Translations under genes and position numbers: made by a program
The notes under the pieces: model-generated
Seen by the model: the letters and a program-made list of their open reading frames with translations, nothing else
Told to the model about the DNA's origin: nothing
The model's database searches: none
DNA from: Ruminococcaceae bacterium Marseille-P2935
GTDB taxonomy: Bacteria; Bacillota; Clostridia; Oscillospirales; Ruminococcaceae
Length of the DNA: 64,000 nucleotides
Assembly (NCBI GenBank): GCA_900104565.1
Contig: LT629951.1
Location: forward strand, 206,563 to 270,562
Direction: 5' to 3'
Shown: positions 9,306-18,030 of the stretch, in pieces
How the letters are laid out: every line of letters begins with the position of its first letter
Position numbering within the stretch: the stretch's first letter is position 1

Positions 9306-10448
9306 ATGAAGAAAACAAGAATTCTAGCATCTGTGCTGGCGTTGGCAATGGCTTCGTCCATGCTGTTCACATCCTGCGGCGGCAGTGATGTCATTAAAAT
9401 CGGTGCAATCGATCCTTTGACCGGCGCACAGGCCGTTTTTGGGCAGGACTCTATTAACGGCAAAAAGATGGCTGTGGAAGAGATTAACGCCAAAGGCGGT
9501 GTACTGGGCAAAAAAATTGAACTGATCTCTGAGGATGACGGTGCACAGGCTGCACAGGCTGCTACTGTTGCAACTAAGCTGATCACCCAGGATAAGGTTG
9601 TAGCTATTGCAGGCGCTCATGGAAGCTCCAGCACCCTGGCAGTTATGGAAGTACTGAACAAATACGGCGTACCTTGCGTTACACCTGGTTCATCCTCCCC
9701 GAAGATCACCTCTTCTGGTTGTGAGTGGATCAGCCGTGGTATCCCCGATGACCGCCTGCAGTCCAAGATTCTGGTAAAATATGCCGGAGAGACAGACGGC
9801 GTGAAAAAACTGGGCGTTCTGTATTCCAACGATGACTATGGCAAGGGCGGCTATGACGCAGCTGTACTGGCCGGCGAAGAATACGGCGTTGAAATTGTTG
9901 GCGAGACCTTTATGTCAGACGATCAGAACTTTACCACCCAGATCAGCAAGCTGAAAGATGCCGGCTGCGACGGCGTTATGTTCTGGTGCGTGTACTCCCC
10001 TGCCAGCCTTATTGCAAAACAGATGAGAGACATGGGCTGGGATGTTAAACGGTATGCTTCCCCTGGTATCAACAACCCGCAGGCATTCGAGCTGTCTGAC
10101 GGCGCTATCGATGGCATTATCAACACCACCGGTTTCGTTGCCGCTGACCCAGATGAATACGTTCAGGACTGGATTAAACGTTACGAAGAGAAGTATGGTA
10201 TTGAAGCTTCCCAGACCGCAGCTGTTGGTTACGACTCCATCTATCTGATTGCCCAGGCAATTGAGCGCGCCGGTTCCACCGATGCGAAAAAGGTACAGCA
10301 GGAGATCCGTTCTACCAAAGACTTTAAGAGCCTGAAAGGTATGCTGACCATCAACTCTGAAACCGGTGAGTATGAGTGCGAAGTTCGCTTGACCAAAGCA
10401 AACAGTGCAACCAAGACCTTTGATTACATCGCAAGCTATACTGCCTAA
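9306..10448 (+). CDS. livK: Branched-chain amino acid type substrate-binding lipoprotein
   Basis: A 380-residue periplasmic-binding-fold protein (type I, Leu/Ile/Val-binding family) that captures the substrate outside the membrane. A lipoprotein signal peptide ends at the lipobox LFTSC with Cys24 as the lipid anchor. The mature part starts with VIKIGAIDPLTGAQAVFG and contains the family segments GVPCVTPGSSSP and YASPGINNPQAFE. The start ATG 9306 has TGGAGGG upstream. The exact ligand cannot be read from sequence; the adjacent cysteine desulfidase homologue makes cysteine or a related amino acid worth considering. Hairpins flank the gene on both sides, consistent with a higher message level for the binding protein. 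Confidence 0.92.
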   Translation: MKKTRILASVLALAMASSMLFTSCGGSDVIKIGAIDPLTGAQAVFGQDSINGKKMAVEEINAKGGVLGKKIELISEDDGAQAAQAATVATKLITQDKVVAIAGAHGSSSTLAVMEVLNKYGVPCVTPGSSSPKITSSGCEWISRGIPDDRLQSKILVKYAGETDGVKKLGVLYSNDDYGKGGYDAAVLAGEEYGVEIVGETFMSDDQNFTTQISKLKDAGCDGVMFWCVYSPASLIAKQMRDMGWDVKRYASPGINNPQAFELSDGAIDGIINTTGFVAADPDEYVQDWIKRYEEKYGIEASQTAAVGYDSIYLIAQAIERAGSTDAKKVQQEIRSTKDFKSLKGMLTINSETGEYECEVRLTKANSATKTFDYIASYTA

Positions 10449-10484
10449 TATCAGATAAACTCGTATTAATCAAACAACCGATAA

Positions 10485-10510
10485 CTGCCCGCCAATAATT
10501 TGGCGGGCAG
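10485..10510 (+). promoter_or_regulatory. Intercistronic hairpin after livK
   Basis: A perfect 11-bp stem (10485-10495 with 10500-10510) with a TAAT loop and no T-run. It probably protects the 3' end of livK message or partially terminates, rather than ending the operon. Confidence 0.65.
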
Positions 10511-10634
10511 CATATCATAAAACCATTTTCCCATGCTGCTGCAAGGCAGCCGGAACGATTGCAGTCGTTGTAGATGAATGGGCGGAACACCAGGTCCGTA
10601 GTCATGGGATGAACTACCTTGTGAGGTGAAGTGA

Positions 10635-11507
10635 ATGGGTTTATTTATTTTACAAATCGTAAATGGGCTGGTCATCGGCATGCTATATGGACTGGCCGCC
10701 CTGGGTTTTTCTATGATCTTTAAAGCGTTGGGTTATATGAACTTTGCCCACGCCGACACCATTATGATTGGTGCCATTGTTTATTATTTGTTAATTACCG
10801 CGTTAAACATGCCGTTTTATCTGGCATTTTTCTTAGCGTTGATACTAACTATGGGTTATGGCGTATTCACAGAAAAGATTCTGTTTGTGCGGTTCCGCAG
10901 AACATCCCCCATCACCTTTATGTTGGTTGCAATGTCGCTGTCCACTGTTGTAAAAAACGTTACATTATTATTGTTCGGGCCGCTGCCCCATGGCTTAAGC
11001 ATGAATTATACAGATGCTTATTTTATGGTAGGCGGTATGAAAATTTCACTGAACAACTTTGTTATCCTTGGAATCGCTCTTTTAATTTTGCTAATTCTGC
11101 AGCTGTTCTTCACTAAAACGAAGTTCGGCTTATCCATCCGAATGGCACAGGACGACCCGGACACGGCCTCTGTAATGGGTGTTAACGTACTTTCTACCCG
11201 TGCGGCAACCTTCGGAATCTCTGCCGGTTTAGGCTGCGTGGCAGGTATGCTGATGGGACCGATGTTCTCTATTTCTACTGAGCTTGGTACACAGATTTCA
11301 CTGAAATCCTTTATTTCAGCAGTAATCGGTGGATTGGGCAACTTTGTAGGCTCGGTTTGCGGTGGCTTGATCGTAGGCGTAGTAGAAAGCCTGGGGGCAA
11401 CCTATGTTTCTTCGGGTTATAAAGACGTTATTGTGTATATCGCAGGTATTATCGTACTTGGTTTCTTCCCATATGGTATTTTCCGGCGTGTAGCCACAAA
11501 ACACTAG
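10635..11507 (+). CDS. livH: Branched-chain amino acid ABC transporter permease LivH
   Basis: A 290-residue integral membrane permease with about eight hydrophobic helices. Its N-terminus (QIVNGLVIGMLYGLAALGFSM) and the later RMAQDDPDTASVMGVN loop, which contacts the ATPase, match the LivH family. ATG 10635 is preceded by GTGAGGTGAAG. It pairs with LivM to form the translocation path. Confidence 0.93.
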   Translation: MGLFILQIVNGLVIGMLYGLAALGFSMIFKALGYMNFAHADTIMIGAIVYYLLITALNMPFYLAFFLALILTMGYGVFTEKILFVRFRRTSPITFMLVAMSLSTVVKNVTLLLFGPLPHGLSMNYTDAYFMVGGMKISLNNFVILGIALLILLILQLFFTKTKFGLSIRMAQDDPDTASVMGVNVLSTRAATFGISAGLGCVAGMLMGPMFSISTELGTQISLKSFISAVIGGLGNFVGSVCGGLIVGVVESLGATYVSSGYKDVIVYIAGIIVLGFFPYGIFRRVATKH

Positions 11508-11526
11508 AAGGGGGGATACAATACAT

Positions 11527-12588
11527 ATGTCCAACAAGTCACTTTCCTTAAATGGCGGCGGAATCATGGATAAAATGACCAAACATAAGGATCTTATAAA
11601 AGTAATCATCTTTTTAGCTTTTATTGCCTTTTGTTATTTTGATTCCTATTTTTCCATTGTCGGTATCCGTTCCTGCGTAAATGCCATGGCAGTTATTGGA
11701 TTGGTGCTCATTTCGGGCTATACCCGCCAGATTCATCTGGGCCAGATGGCATTTGTTGGTTTGGGCGCGTATACCTCGGCTATTTTAATGACCAAGTTAG
11801 GGTGGAACTTTTGGCTTACCATTCCCTGTGCTATTATTGTTGCAGGGTTAATTGGCGCTTTGCTGGGTATTCCTACCCTGCGGCTCCGTGACGGCCCCTA
11901 CCTGGCTTTGGTTACACAGATTTTTGGTGAAGTTATTTACGTGTTAATCATTAATCTGGAACCCCTGACGGGCGGTACCTTTGGTATTAATGGTATTCCT
12001 GCGCCCTCTGTCGGCTCTGTCAGCTTTGCCAATCCTTCCCTATTACTGCTGGTTACAGCGGCCTTTACCATGCTGGCATTTTTTGTGGCGAATAAAATTG
12101 CAAAATCAAAATATGGCCGGTTCTTTATTTCTATACGTGAATCAGAAGCAGCTGCTCAGTCGGTTGGTGTAAACACCATGAAGTATAAAATCATCGCGTT
12201 TACCCTTTCCTCTGCGTTTGCAGGCCTTGCGGGTGTATTTTATGCGCAGTGCTTTGGTGTAATCAATGCTACCGAATTCCGCTGGTCTTTCTCATTGGAG
12301 CTTCTTTCCATGGCAATTATCGGCGGTATTGCAAGCCTGGAGGGCGGTGTGCTTGGCGCAATCACCCTGACAGTGGCGTTGGAAATGCTAAGACCATTGG
12401 GTTCTGCGGCCAGAATGATCGCATACGGTGTGCTGGTTATTTTGGTGCTGGCCTTCCTGCCGGATGGTATTATCTCGCTAATCGGCAAGAGATGGTCAGA
12501 AATTAAACTGATGTTTAGTGATCGTATTAAGGTGTTTACCGACGATCGAAAGAAAAAACGGCCCAAAAAGGCCAAGGTGGATGCTTAA
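11527..12588 (+). CDS. livM: Branched-chain amino acid ABC transporter permease LivM
   Basis: A 353-residue permease of the LivM family. Family segments include SGYTRQIHLGQMAFVGLGAY, GIPTLRLRDGPYLALVT and the ATPase-coupling loop SIRESEAAAQSVGVN. It ends in a lysine-rich cytoplasmic tail (KKKRPKKAK). The start at ATG 11527 has AAGGGGGG about 10 nt upstream; ATG 11566, with GGCGGCGG ahead of it, is a possible alternative that would remove 13 residues. It is followed 50 nt later by the cysteine desulfidase homologue. Confidence 0.92.
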   Translation: MSNKSLSLNGGGIMDKMTKHKDLIKVIIFLAFIAFCYFDSYFSIVGIRSCVNAMAVIGLVLISGYTRQIHLGQMAFVGLGAYTSAILMTKLGWNFWLTIPCAIIVAGLIGALLGIPTLRLRDGPYLALVTQIFGEVIYVLIINLEPLTGGTFGINGIPAPSVGSVSFANPSLLLLVTAAFTMLAFFVANKIAKSKYGRFFISIRESEAAAQSVGVNTMKYKIIAFTLSSAFAGLAGVFYAQCFGVINATEFRWSFSLELLSMAIIGGIASLEGGVLGAITLTVALEMLRPLGSAARMIAYGVLVILVLAFLPDGIISLIGKRWSEIKLMFSDRIKVFTDDRKKKRPKKAKVDA

Positions 12589-12638
12589 TTTAGAGGCATG
12601 CCCATTTGTATTGTAGTTTAAAACAGGAGTTGAAACAA

Positions 12639-13919
12639 ATGAGCTTAACACGCGAGACATATCAGCTCTATTTGGACATTTTGACAGAAGAGCTGATTCC
12701 CGCGTTGGGCTGTACCGAGCCAATTGCAATTTCTTATGCAGCAGCCAAAGCCCGGGAGGTGCTGGGCTGTATGCCAGAGCATATTAAAGTGCGATGCAGC
12801 GGCAATATTGTAAAGAATGTAAAAGGCGTAGTGGTACCCAATACGGGTAATTTAAAAGGCATAAATGCAAGTGCTATTGCCGGAACAGTGGGGGGAGACG
12901 CCTCTAAGGTTTTAGAGGTTCTCACCGTACTGACGCCCGATGATATTGCAAAAACCAAAGACCTGCTGAAAACAGACTTTTGCAAGGTGGAATTGTGGGA
13001 GGATGCTCCTGCCAACCTTGCAATAGACGTAGAGGCGTTTGGGGAAGGCCATCATGCCAGGGTGGTAATTGTGAATGCACACACCAACATTGTCCGGCTG
13101 GAAAAAGATGGAGAGGTTTTATTTGAGAAACCGGTAGAAAAAACCTGCACCTATAAAACCGACCGTTCTAAACTCAATGTAAAAGATATTCTAGAGTTCG
13201 CTGATACCTTGAATGTTGAAGATGTACGGGACTTATTTTCCCGGCAGATTGCCTACAACACGGCAATTTCCAAGGAGGGGCTCACCCATTCCTATGGAAC
13301 CGGCGTTGGTGCTACACTGCTTAAATTTTATGGGGATCAGGACGTACGTATTCGTGCAAAGGCAGCAGCGGCAGCAGGGTCGGACGCCCGCATGAGCGGG
13401 TGTGACCTGCCGGTGGTCATTAACAGCGGCAGCGGAAACCAGGGGATGACGGTGTCCCTTCCAGTAGTGGAATATGCCAAGGAACTGGATGTCGGCGAAG
13501 AAAAACTTTTCCGGGCTTTGGCGGTAAGTAACCTGGTTGCACTGCATCAAAAAACTCAAATTGGTTCCCTTTCAGCCTATTGCGGGGCAGTATGCGCGGC
13601 GGTAGGTTCCGGCGCTGCAATTACCTATTTGCATGGCGGCAGTTATGAAGATATCAGCCGTACCATAATCAACACCCTGGGGGATGTTGCGGGTATTGTG
13701 TGCGACGGTGCCAAACCTTCCTGTGCGTCTAAAATTGCTTCTGCGGTAGATGCCGCAATTTTGGGGCATACCCTGGCCATGGATGGCAAAGCCTTTGCTC
13801 CCGGGGAAGGCCTGATTAAAGACGATGTGGAGCAGACCATTGCCAGTGTTGGCCGCTTGGGGAAAGAGGGCATGAAGGAAACAGATGTAGAAGTACTTAA
13901 AATAATGCTGGATGAATAG
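12639..13919 (+). CDS. cyuA: L-cysteine desulfidase family protein (UPF0597/CyuA)
   Basis: A 426-residue member of the serine dehydratase-like UPF0597 family, whose characterised members are [4Fe-4S] enzymes converting L-cysteine to pyruvate, sulfide and ammonia. Cys25 lies in the conserved ALGCTEP motif; further conserved cysteines are in SAYCGAVCAAVGSG and in VCDGAKPSCASK, and the SGSGNQG loop is present. ATG 12639 is chosen because AGGAG (12625-12629) precedes it; an upstream TTG in frame is not supported. It is very probably the last gene of the liv operon (50-nt gap, no terminator). Family membership is firm; cysteine as substrate is known for homologues and inferred here. Confidence 0.88.
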   Translation: MSLTRETYQLYLDILTEELIPALGCTEPIAISYAAAKAREVLGCMPEHIKVRCSGNIVKNVKGVVVPNTGNLKGINASAIAGTVGGDASKVLEVLTVLTPDDIAKTKDLLKTDFCKVELWEDAPANLAIDVEAFGEGHHARVVIVNAHTNIVRLEKDGEVLFEKPVEKTCTYKTDRSKLNVKDILEFADTLNVEDVRDLFSRQIAYNTAISKEGLTHSYGTGVGATLLKFYGDQDVRIRAKAAAAAGSDARMSGCDLPVVINSGSGNQGMTVSLPVVEYAKELDVGEEKLFRALAVSNLVALHQKTQIGSLSAYCGAVCAAVGSGAAITYLHGGSYEDISRTIINTLGDVAGIVCDGAKPSCASKIASAVDAAILGHTLAMDGKAFAPGEGLIKDDVEQTIASVGRLGKEGMKETDVEVLKIMLDE

Positions 13920-14144
13920 CTATTTTAAGTAAGGTTTTTGGTTATCTAAAATAAGGGCTTTTTCTGAATTGCAGGTTCGCCCTCCCAGCTGCCTTCTTTG
14001 TGTCAGGCGGTGTTTTGGCAATATTCTGCTGTTGTTGGGATGAAACGATTTTTTGTTTGTTTTCCCGTTAGGCTATCCTCGGAGGGAGAAACCTTGCCCT
14101 GTTTTTTAGAAAACCATTAAAAAGAGTAAAGAGAGGGATATTTC

Positions 14145-15338
14145 ATGCTGAAAAACAGAGATCAAAAATTAATTCAGGCAAAATTACAGGCGGAAATGCA
14201 AAAACAAGGCATTGACGCATTGATTCTTACCTCTCCGGATGGCATTTATTATGCAACCGGATATGCCAGCTCCTTCCTGTTCACCACCTATCAGACCGGC
14301 TACTGCATGGCTTTGGTTCCTGCCAGCGGTGAATGTGAAGTTATTATGATGGAAATGGAGCGTCAAACTGCCGAGGCTCAGCTGAAGGATGTTAAAATCC
14401 ATACCTATCCAACCTGGATTTACATCGATGACGAGGGCGTTGATACCGGTGAAAAGCCAGCTCAGCCTGACCTGAACGCTCCGTTTGACGCATTGGCAGA
14501 AATTATCCGTTCGAAAACTGCTAATGCAAAGGTTGGTATGGAACTGCAGTTCCTGCCCCACAACAACTATGCGCATGCCAAAGAAGTTTTTGGTGACAAC
14601 CTGGTAGACGCAACCGAGGTACTGCGCCGGGTACGCGCAATTAAAACCCCCTGGGAGATTGATGTGCTGCGCCGTGCCGCCAAGAGCTCGGAGCGCGCTA
14701 TGCTGGAAACAGCCGGTTATATTCAGCCGGGCTGGACCCAGAAGATGGTATTTGACGCATTCCGTGAAGCCTGCTTCCGCCAGGATCCAGAGGTTGACTC
14801 CTATGTGCTGGTGCCCTCTATTGGCAAACGCTACTCCTCTATGGAGCTGCCGCTGGAGGATGTAGTGCTGGAGGAAGGCGACATTGTTCGCTTGGACTGC
14901 GGTCCCTGCATTCATAAATACAACTCCGACCTCTGCCGCACCTTTGTGCTGGGCGAGCCCAGACCTGGTCAGGCAGAACTGTATGCGAAACTGAAAGCCG
15001 GCCATGACTACGAGATGTCTTTGATTGGTCCAGGCGTCAAGATGAGCGAAGTGTTCAACAAAGTTTTGGACTTCCAGCATAAAAATGGTTTGGAAAAATA
15101 TAACCGCGGTCATTTCGGCCACTCGGTTGGCTGCCAGAAATTCTCCGAGGAATATCCGTTTATTGCACCGTCCAGCGATGCAGTGTTTGAGCCAGGTATG
15201 GTTTTCTGTGTGGAAATGCCGTACTATAGCGCCAAACTGGGCGGTTTTAACCTGGAGGACGAGATTTTAATCACAGAGAACGGCGTAGAGCGCTGGACCT
15301 ATGTGAATGATGATCTTTACTGGGGCAGAAAATATTAA
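14145..15338 (+). CDS. M24 family metallopeptidase (Xaa-Pro aminopeptidase-like)
   Basis: A 397-residue pita-bread fold peptidase. An N-terminal creatinase-like domain (about residues 1-155) precedes the catalytic domain. All five metal ligands are seen in order: two Asp in RLDCGP and YNSDLCRTF, His in GHFGHSVG, Glu in CVEMPYY and Glu in LEDEILIT. It should cleave N-terminal residues, preferentially before proline, in the cytoplasm. ATG 14145 follows AGAGAGGG. A perfect terminator follows it, so it is monocistronic, separated by 225 nt from cyuA. A role in peptide scavenging alongside the amino-acid importer is inferred. Confidence 0.88.
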   Translation: MLKNRDQKLIQAKLQAEMQKQGIDALILTSPDGIYYATGYASSFLFTTYQTGYCMALVPASGECEVIMMEMERQTAEAQLKDVKIHTYPTWIYIDDEGVDTGEKPAQPDLNAPFDALAEIIRSKTANAKVGMELQFLPHNNYAHAKEVFGDNLVDATEVLRRVRAIKTPWEIDVLRRAAKSSERAMLETAGYIQPGWTQKMVFDAFREACFRQDPEVDSYVLVPSIGKRYSSMELPLEDVVLEEGDIVRLDCGPCIHKYNSDLCRTFVLGEPRPGQAELYAKLKAGHDYEMSLIGPGVKMSEVFNKVLDFQHKNGLEKYNRGHFGHSVGCQKFSEEYPFIAPSSDAVFEPGMVFCVEMPYYSAKLGGFNLEDEILITENGVERWTYVNDDLYWGRKY

Positions 15339-15350
15339 TCAGTAAAAAAA

Positions 15351-15380
15351 TGACACCGTGTTAAACCACGGTGTCATTTT
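15351..15380 (+). terminator. Terminator after the M24 peptidase
   Basis: Perfect 10-bp stem TGACACCGTG (15351-15360) with CACGGTGTCA (15367-15376), followed by TTTT and preceded by an A-run. Confidence 0.9.
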
Positions 15381-15436
15381 GAATCCCATTTTATGCAGAC
15401 GCTTTGAGCGTCCTTAGGAAAGGCGGCATAAACAGC

Positions 15437-16426
15437 ATGAAGTATAGAAAAATTGGAAAAACCGATATTTCCGCCTCGGCAGTAGGTATTGGAACCTGGG
15501 CAATAGGCGGCGGTGAGCTTTGGAGCGGCAGTGATGACGCCCAGTCGATCAGGGCGCTGCACGCAGCGGTAGACAGCGGTATAAACCTGATTGATACTGC
15601 TCCCGGCTACGGCTTTGGGCACAGTGAAGAGGTGGTTGGAAAAGCCATCAAGGAAATTGGCCGCGACAAAATTGTTTTGTCTACCAAATGCGGAATCTGG
15701 TGGAAAACCCAGCGGGGCACCTATTTTAATACCCGTGATGGAATTTCTACCTATAAATGTGTAGACGCGGAAACGATCCGCATTGAAATTGAAGACAGCC
15801 TCACCCGCCTGGGCACCGATTATATTGATATTTACCACACCCATTGGCAGAGCACACCGCCCTATATTACCCCGGTAAGCGAAACTATGGGCGCACTGCT
15901 GGACCTGCAGAAGCAGGGAAAAATAAGGGCAATTGCGGTATCGAACGCCGACACCAAATGTATGGACGAGTATTTTGCTTGTGGGCGCATCGAAGCCTGC
16001 CAACCGGGCTACAGTATGCTTAACCGCAAGATTGAAAAAGACATTCTTCCCTATGCGATGGGGCATGACATGAGCGTATTGGCCTATTCCCCGCTGGAAC
16101 GTGGCTTACTGACCGGAAAAATTACAATGGACACCAAGGTGGATATGGCACAGGATATGATGCCGTGGATGAAGCCGCAGAACCGTGCGCGGGTCATTGC
16201 CATGTTGGACGGCTGGAAGGATTTGACCGAAAAATATGGCTGCACTATGGCACAGCTGGTTATTGCCTGGACCATTAGTCAACCAGGGCTTACCCATGTA
16301 CTGTGCGGCGCCAGAAAAGAGAAAAACGCTATGGAAAATGCAGCGGCCGGTTCCATCGAGCTGAGTGCTGAAGATATTACAGCTATGCGCGCAGCCGTAG
16401 AAGCATTGGGAGAGCCTGTAGTATAA
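15437..16426 (+). CDS. Aldo/keto reductase
   Basis: A 329-residue NAD(P)H-dependent reductase with the (beta/alpha)8 fold. The catalytic tetrad is Asp53 and Tyr58 (LIDTAPGYG), Lys84 (LSTKCG) and His136 (YHTHWQ). The nucleotide-binding end contains GARKEKNAMENAAA. ATG 15437 is chosen since homologues start MKYRKIGKT and AGGAAAGGCGG lies upstream; an upstream in-frame start would add 11 unlikely residues. The physiological carbonyl substrate cannot be told. It stands alone between two terminators. Confidence 0.88.
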   Translation: MKYRKIGKTDISASAVGIGTWAIGGGELWSGSDDAQSIRALHAAVDSGINLIDTAPGYGFGHSEEVVGKAIKEIGRDKIVLSTKCGIWWKTQRGTYFNTRDGISTYKCVDAETIRIEIEDSLTRLGTDYIDIYHTHWQSTPPYITPVSETMGALLDLQKQGKIRAIAVSNADTKCMDEYFACGRIEACQPGYSMLNRKIEKDILPYAMGHDMSVLAYSPLERGLLTGKITMDTKVDMAQDMMPWMKPQNRARVIAMLDGWKDLTEKYGCTMAQLVIAWTISQPGLTHVLCGARKEKNAMENAAAGSIELSAEDITAMRAAVEALGEPVV

Positions 16427-16508
16427 TGGTGTACACCCGGAATGCTCCATTTTACTTAGAGTAAAAAAGAACCTGCTAGATATTAGTCGAGTGTTCGTAA
16501 AACAGCGA

Positions 16509-16545
16509 AAGGTCAAGTATCCGCAAAGGATACTTGACCTTTTTC
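16509..16545 (+). terminator. Terminator after the aldo/keto reductase
   Basis: A 14-bp stem (16509-16522 with 16528-16541), loop GCAAA, then TTTTTC. It lies about 85 nt after the gene. Confidence 0.9.
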
Positions 16546-16695
16546 TATACAGGGTTTGGGGCAGGCACGCCCAAACATGATAACGGTGACAATTAATCTG
16601 GAACCGTGGTAGAATTTTGCTCTCAAGCAGCAGGTTTTAGAGAAAGGCCTTTGGCGCATTCAAAACCGGAACACATTCCAATAAAATGGAAATGG

Positions 16696-16896
16696 TCAAT
16701 CTTCTTTATTGGAACGATATCTTTTTAAATTCACAATAAATGCCGCAATCCACAGCACCGAACAAAGAATATTCAGCGCAAACCAGAAAACAGAATCGTT
16801 ATATGTTTGATATACAACTTCAAGGATGGCTCTAATTGTCCAAATAGCAGCGCATAGTGCAAAAAGTATTACGGTGAAGAGACTTGTTTTTTTCAT
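16696..16896 (-). CDS. 66-residue membrane protein
   Basis: A short minus-strand gene. ATG at 16896 has a textbook CGGAGGTG ribosome binding site (about 16903-16910), which makes it more credible than the longer frame starting upstream. The product has two hydrophobic helices (about residues 4-28 and 37-57) and a basic C-terminal tail LKRYRSNKED. No family recognised; function unknown. It lies isolated in a gene-poor area beside the exporter genes. Confidence 0.6.
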   Translation of the reverse strand: MKKTSLFTVILFALCAAIWTIRAILEVVYQTYNDSVFWFALNILCSVLWIAAFIVNLKRYRSNKED

Positions 16897-17202
16897 AACA
16901 GGCACCTCCGTCAGATTCCGATTTGTCTTTTTGTTATTATATAGCAGGTTTGGTATTGAAACAAAAAATTTCTTTGTAAACATGTAGAAAATGAGGGCAG
17001 CCAGCTGACTGCACTCAATCACTTTTTATATACCCTGCCCATGATGGCGGGTTCTTTTTTTGAGTATAAGATCATTGCCGGCATAGCCGGTGGAAATAAA
17101 AGCACCTTGGCTTTTGAATGGAAGGTAAAAAATGAAAACGGATTGAAAAGGAAGAATCACTGCTTCGCCGACAGCAGGGCAGGTTGATTAAACGGGCTAT
17201 AA

Positions 17203-17649
17203 TTACCGGGCTGCCTTGTGTAACGACAGTATTTTCCGCCAAAGATGTACCACTGACGAGACCAGCATAATCCCCAAAGCCAGCGCTCCTGCAATTCCAA
17301 TCGTATGGAAAAGCGATTCCAAAAAGGTTTGTGTGTTGCCGTTCAGGGCATACTCCATGGTATAGTAAATACCGCCGCCTGGAACCAGTGGAAGCATTGC
17401 CACCACCAAAAAGCAGGTAACCGGGGCTTTGAACAGCCGCGCCATCCCTTCGGCATAGATCGATATTGCTATCGTTGCCAAAAAATATTGCATGAAGTCG
17501 CTTCCGACGGGCGCTGTTACTGAATAGACAAGCCACCCCAAAGCACCTCCCAGGGCTGCAAAGGGGAAAATAGAACGCCGTACATGAAAAATAAAACAGA
17601 ATCCCAGGCAGGCGCAAAAAGCAAACAGGCAGTTTATCAAAATGTCCAT
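17203..17649 (-). CDS. Threonine/serine exporter family protein, small subunit (ThrE_2/YjjB type)
   Basis: A 148-residue membrane protein with about four to five helices and the family motif VPGGGIYYTMEY. It corresponds to the YjjB/DUF3815 half of the ThrE exporter, which works together with a YjjP half, encoded upstream on the same strand. ATG 17649 follows GAAAGGAAG. In related bacteria the two halves are usually adjacent; here they are separated by 381 nt. Known members export amino acids or small carboxylates such as threonine, serine or succinate; the substrate here is unknown. Confidence 0.82.
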   Translation of the reverse strand: MDILINCLFAFCACLGFCFIFHVRRSIFPFAALGGALGWLVYSVTAPVGSDFMQYFLATIAISIYAEGMARLFKAPVTCFLVVAMLPLVPGGGIYYTMEYALNGNTQTFLESLFHTIGIAGALALGIMLVSSVVHLWRKILSLHKAAR

Positions 17650-18030
17650 TGCAACTTCCTTTCTGCCGTTTCCGCCGGCAAATCATTATAGAAAATTGTT
17701 TTGATACAAATGCGATATCTTTAAAATTGCAGCGGGTTCTTGTCCCTATAAAAATTGCACGAAAACCCGGTCAGGGAAAATGACAATCCCTGTGCGATTA
17801 ATGGCCGAGCGGTCCCAAAGGGTGTGGAGGATGCTGGATTTATCTACTCAGTACAGTGTGAAGGTTTTTCCGATAGGGGGCTAAAGTGCCCCCGGGATTC
17901 TTTCAGCAAAACAGGTGATGTGACGGCGTGGACTGGTGTTATTTGCACTGCGCAAATCTTTTTTGATAAGGGACTGTATGCCGTTTGACGTAAGAGTTAC
18001 GGGACCTAGGCGGGTATAAAAGTGTGCAGA
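17650..18030. other. 381-nt spacer between the two exporter halves
   Basis: No gene seen. It contains a GGGGGC / GCCCCC inverted repeat (about 17877-17893) without a T-run and a D-arm-like box near 17803-17815 that does not fold into a tRNA. Confidence 0.4.

Noticed and set aside
14184..15122. 312-codon frame antisense to the M24 peptidase
   Set aside because: Shadow of a well-supported gene; no start signal or domain.
17790..17870. tRNA-like D-arm sequence (GGCCGAGCGGT)
   Set aside because: No matching acceptor stem, anticodon arm or T-arm could be found, so it is not called a tRNA.
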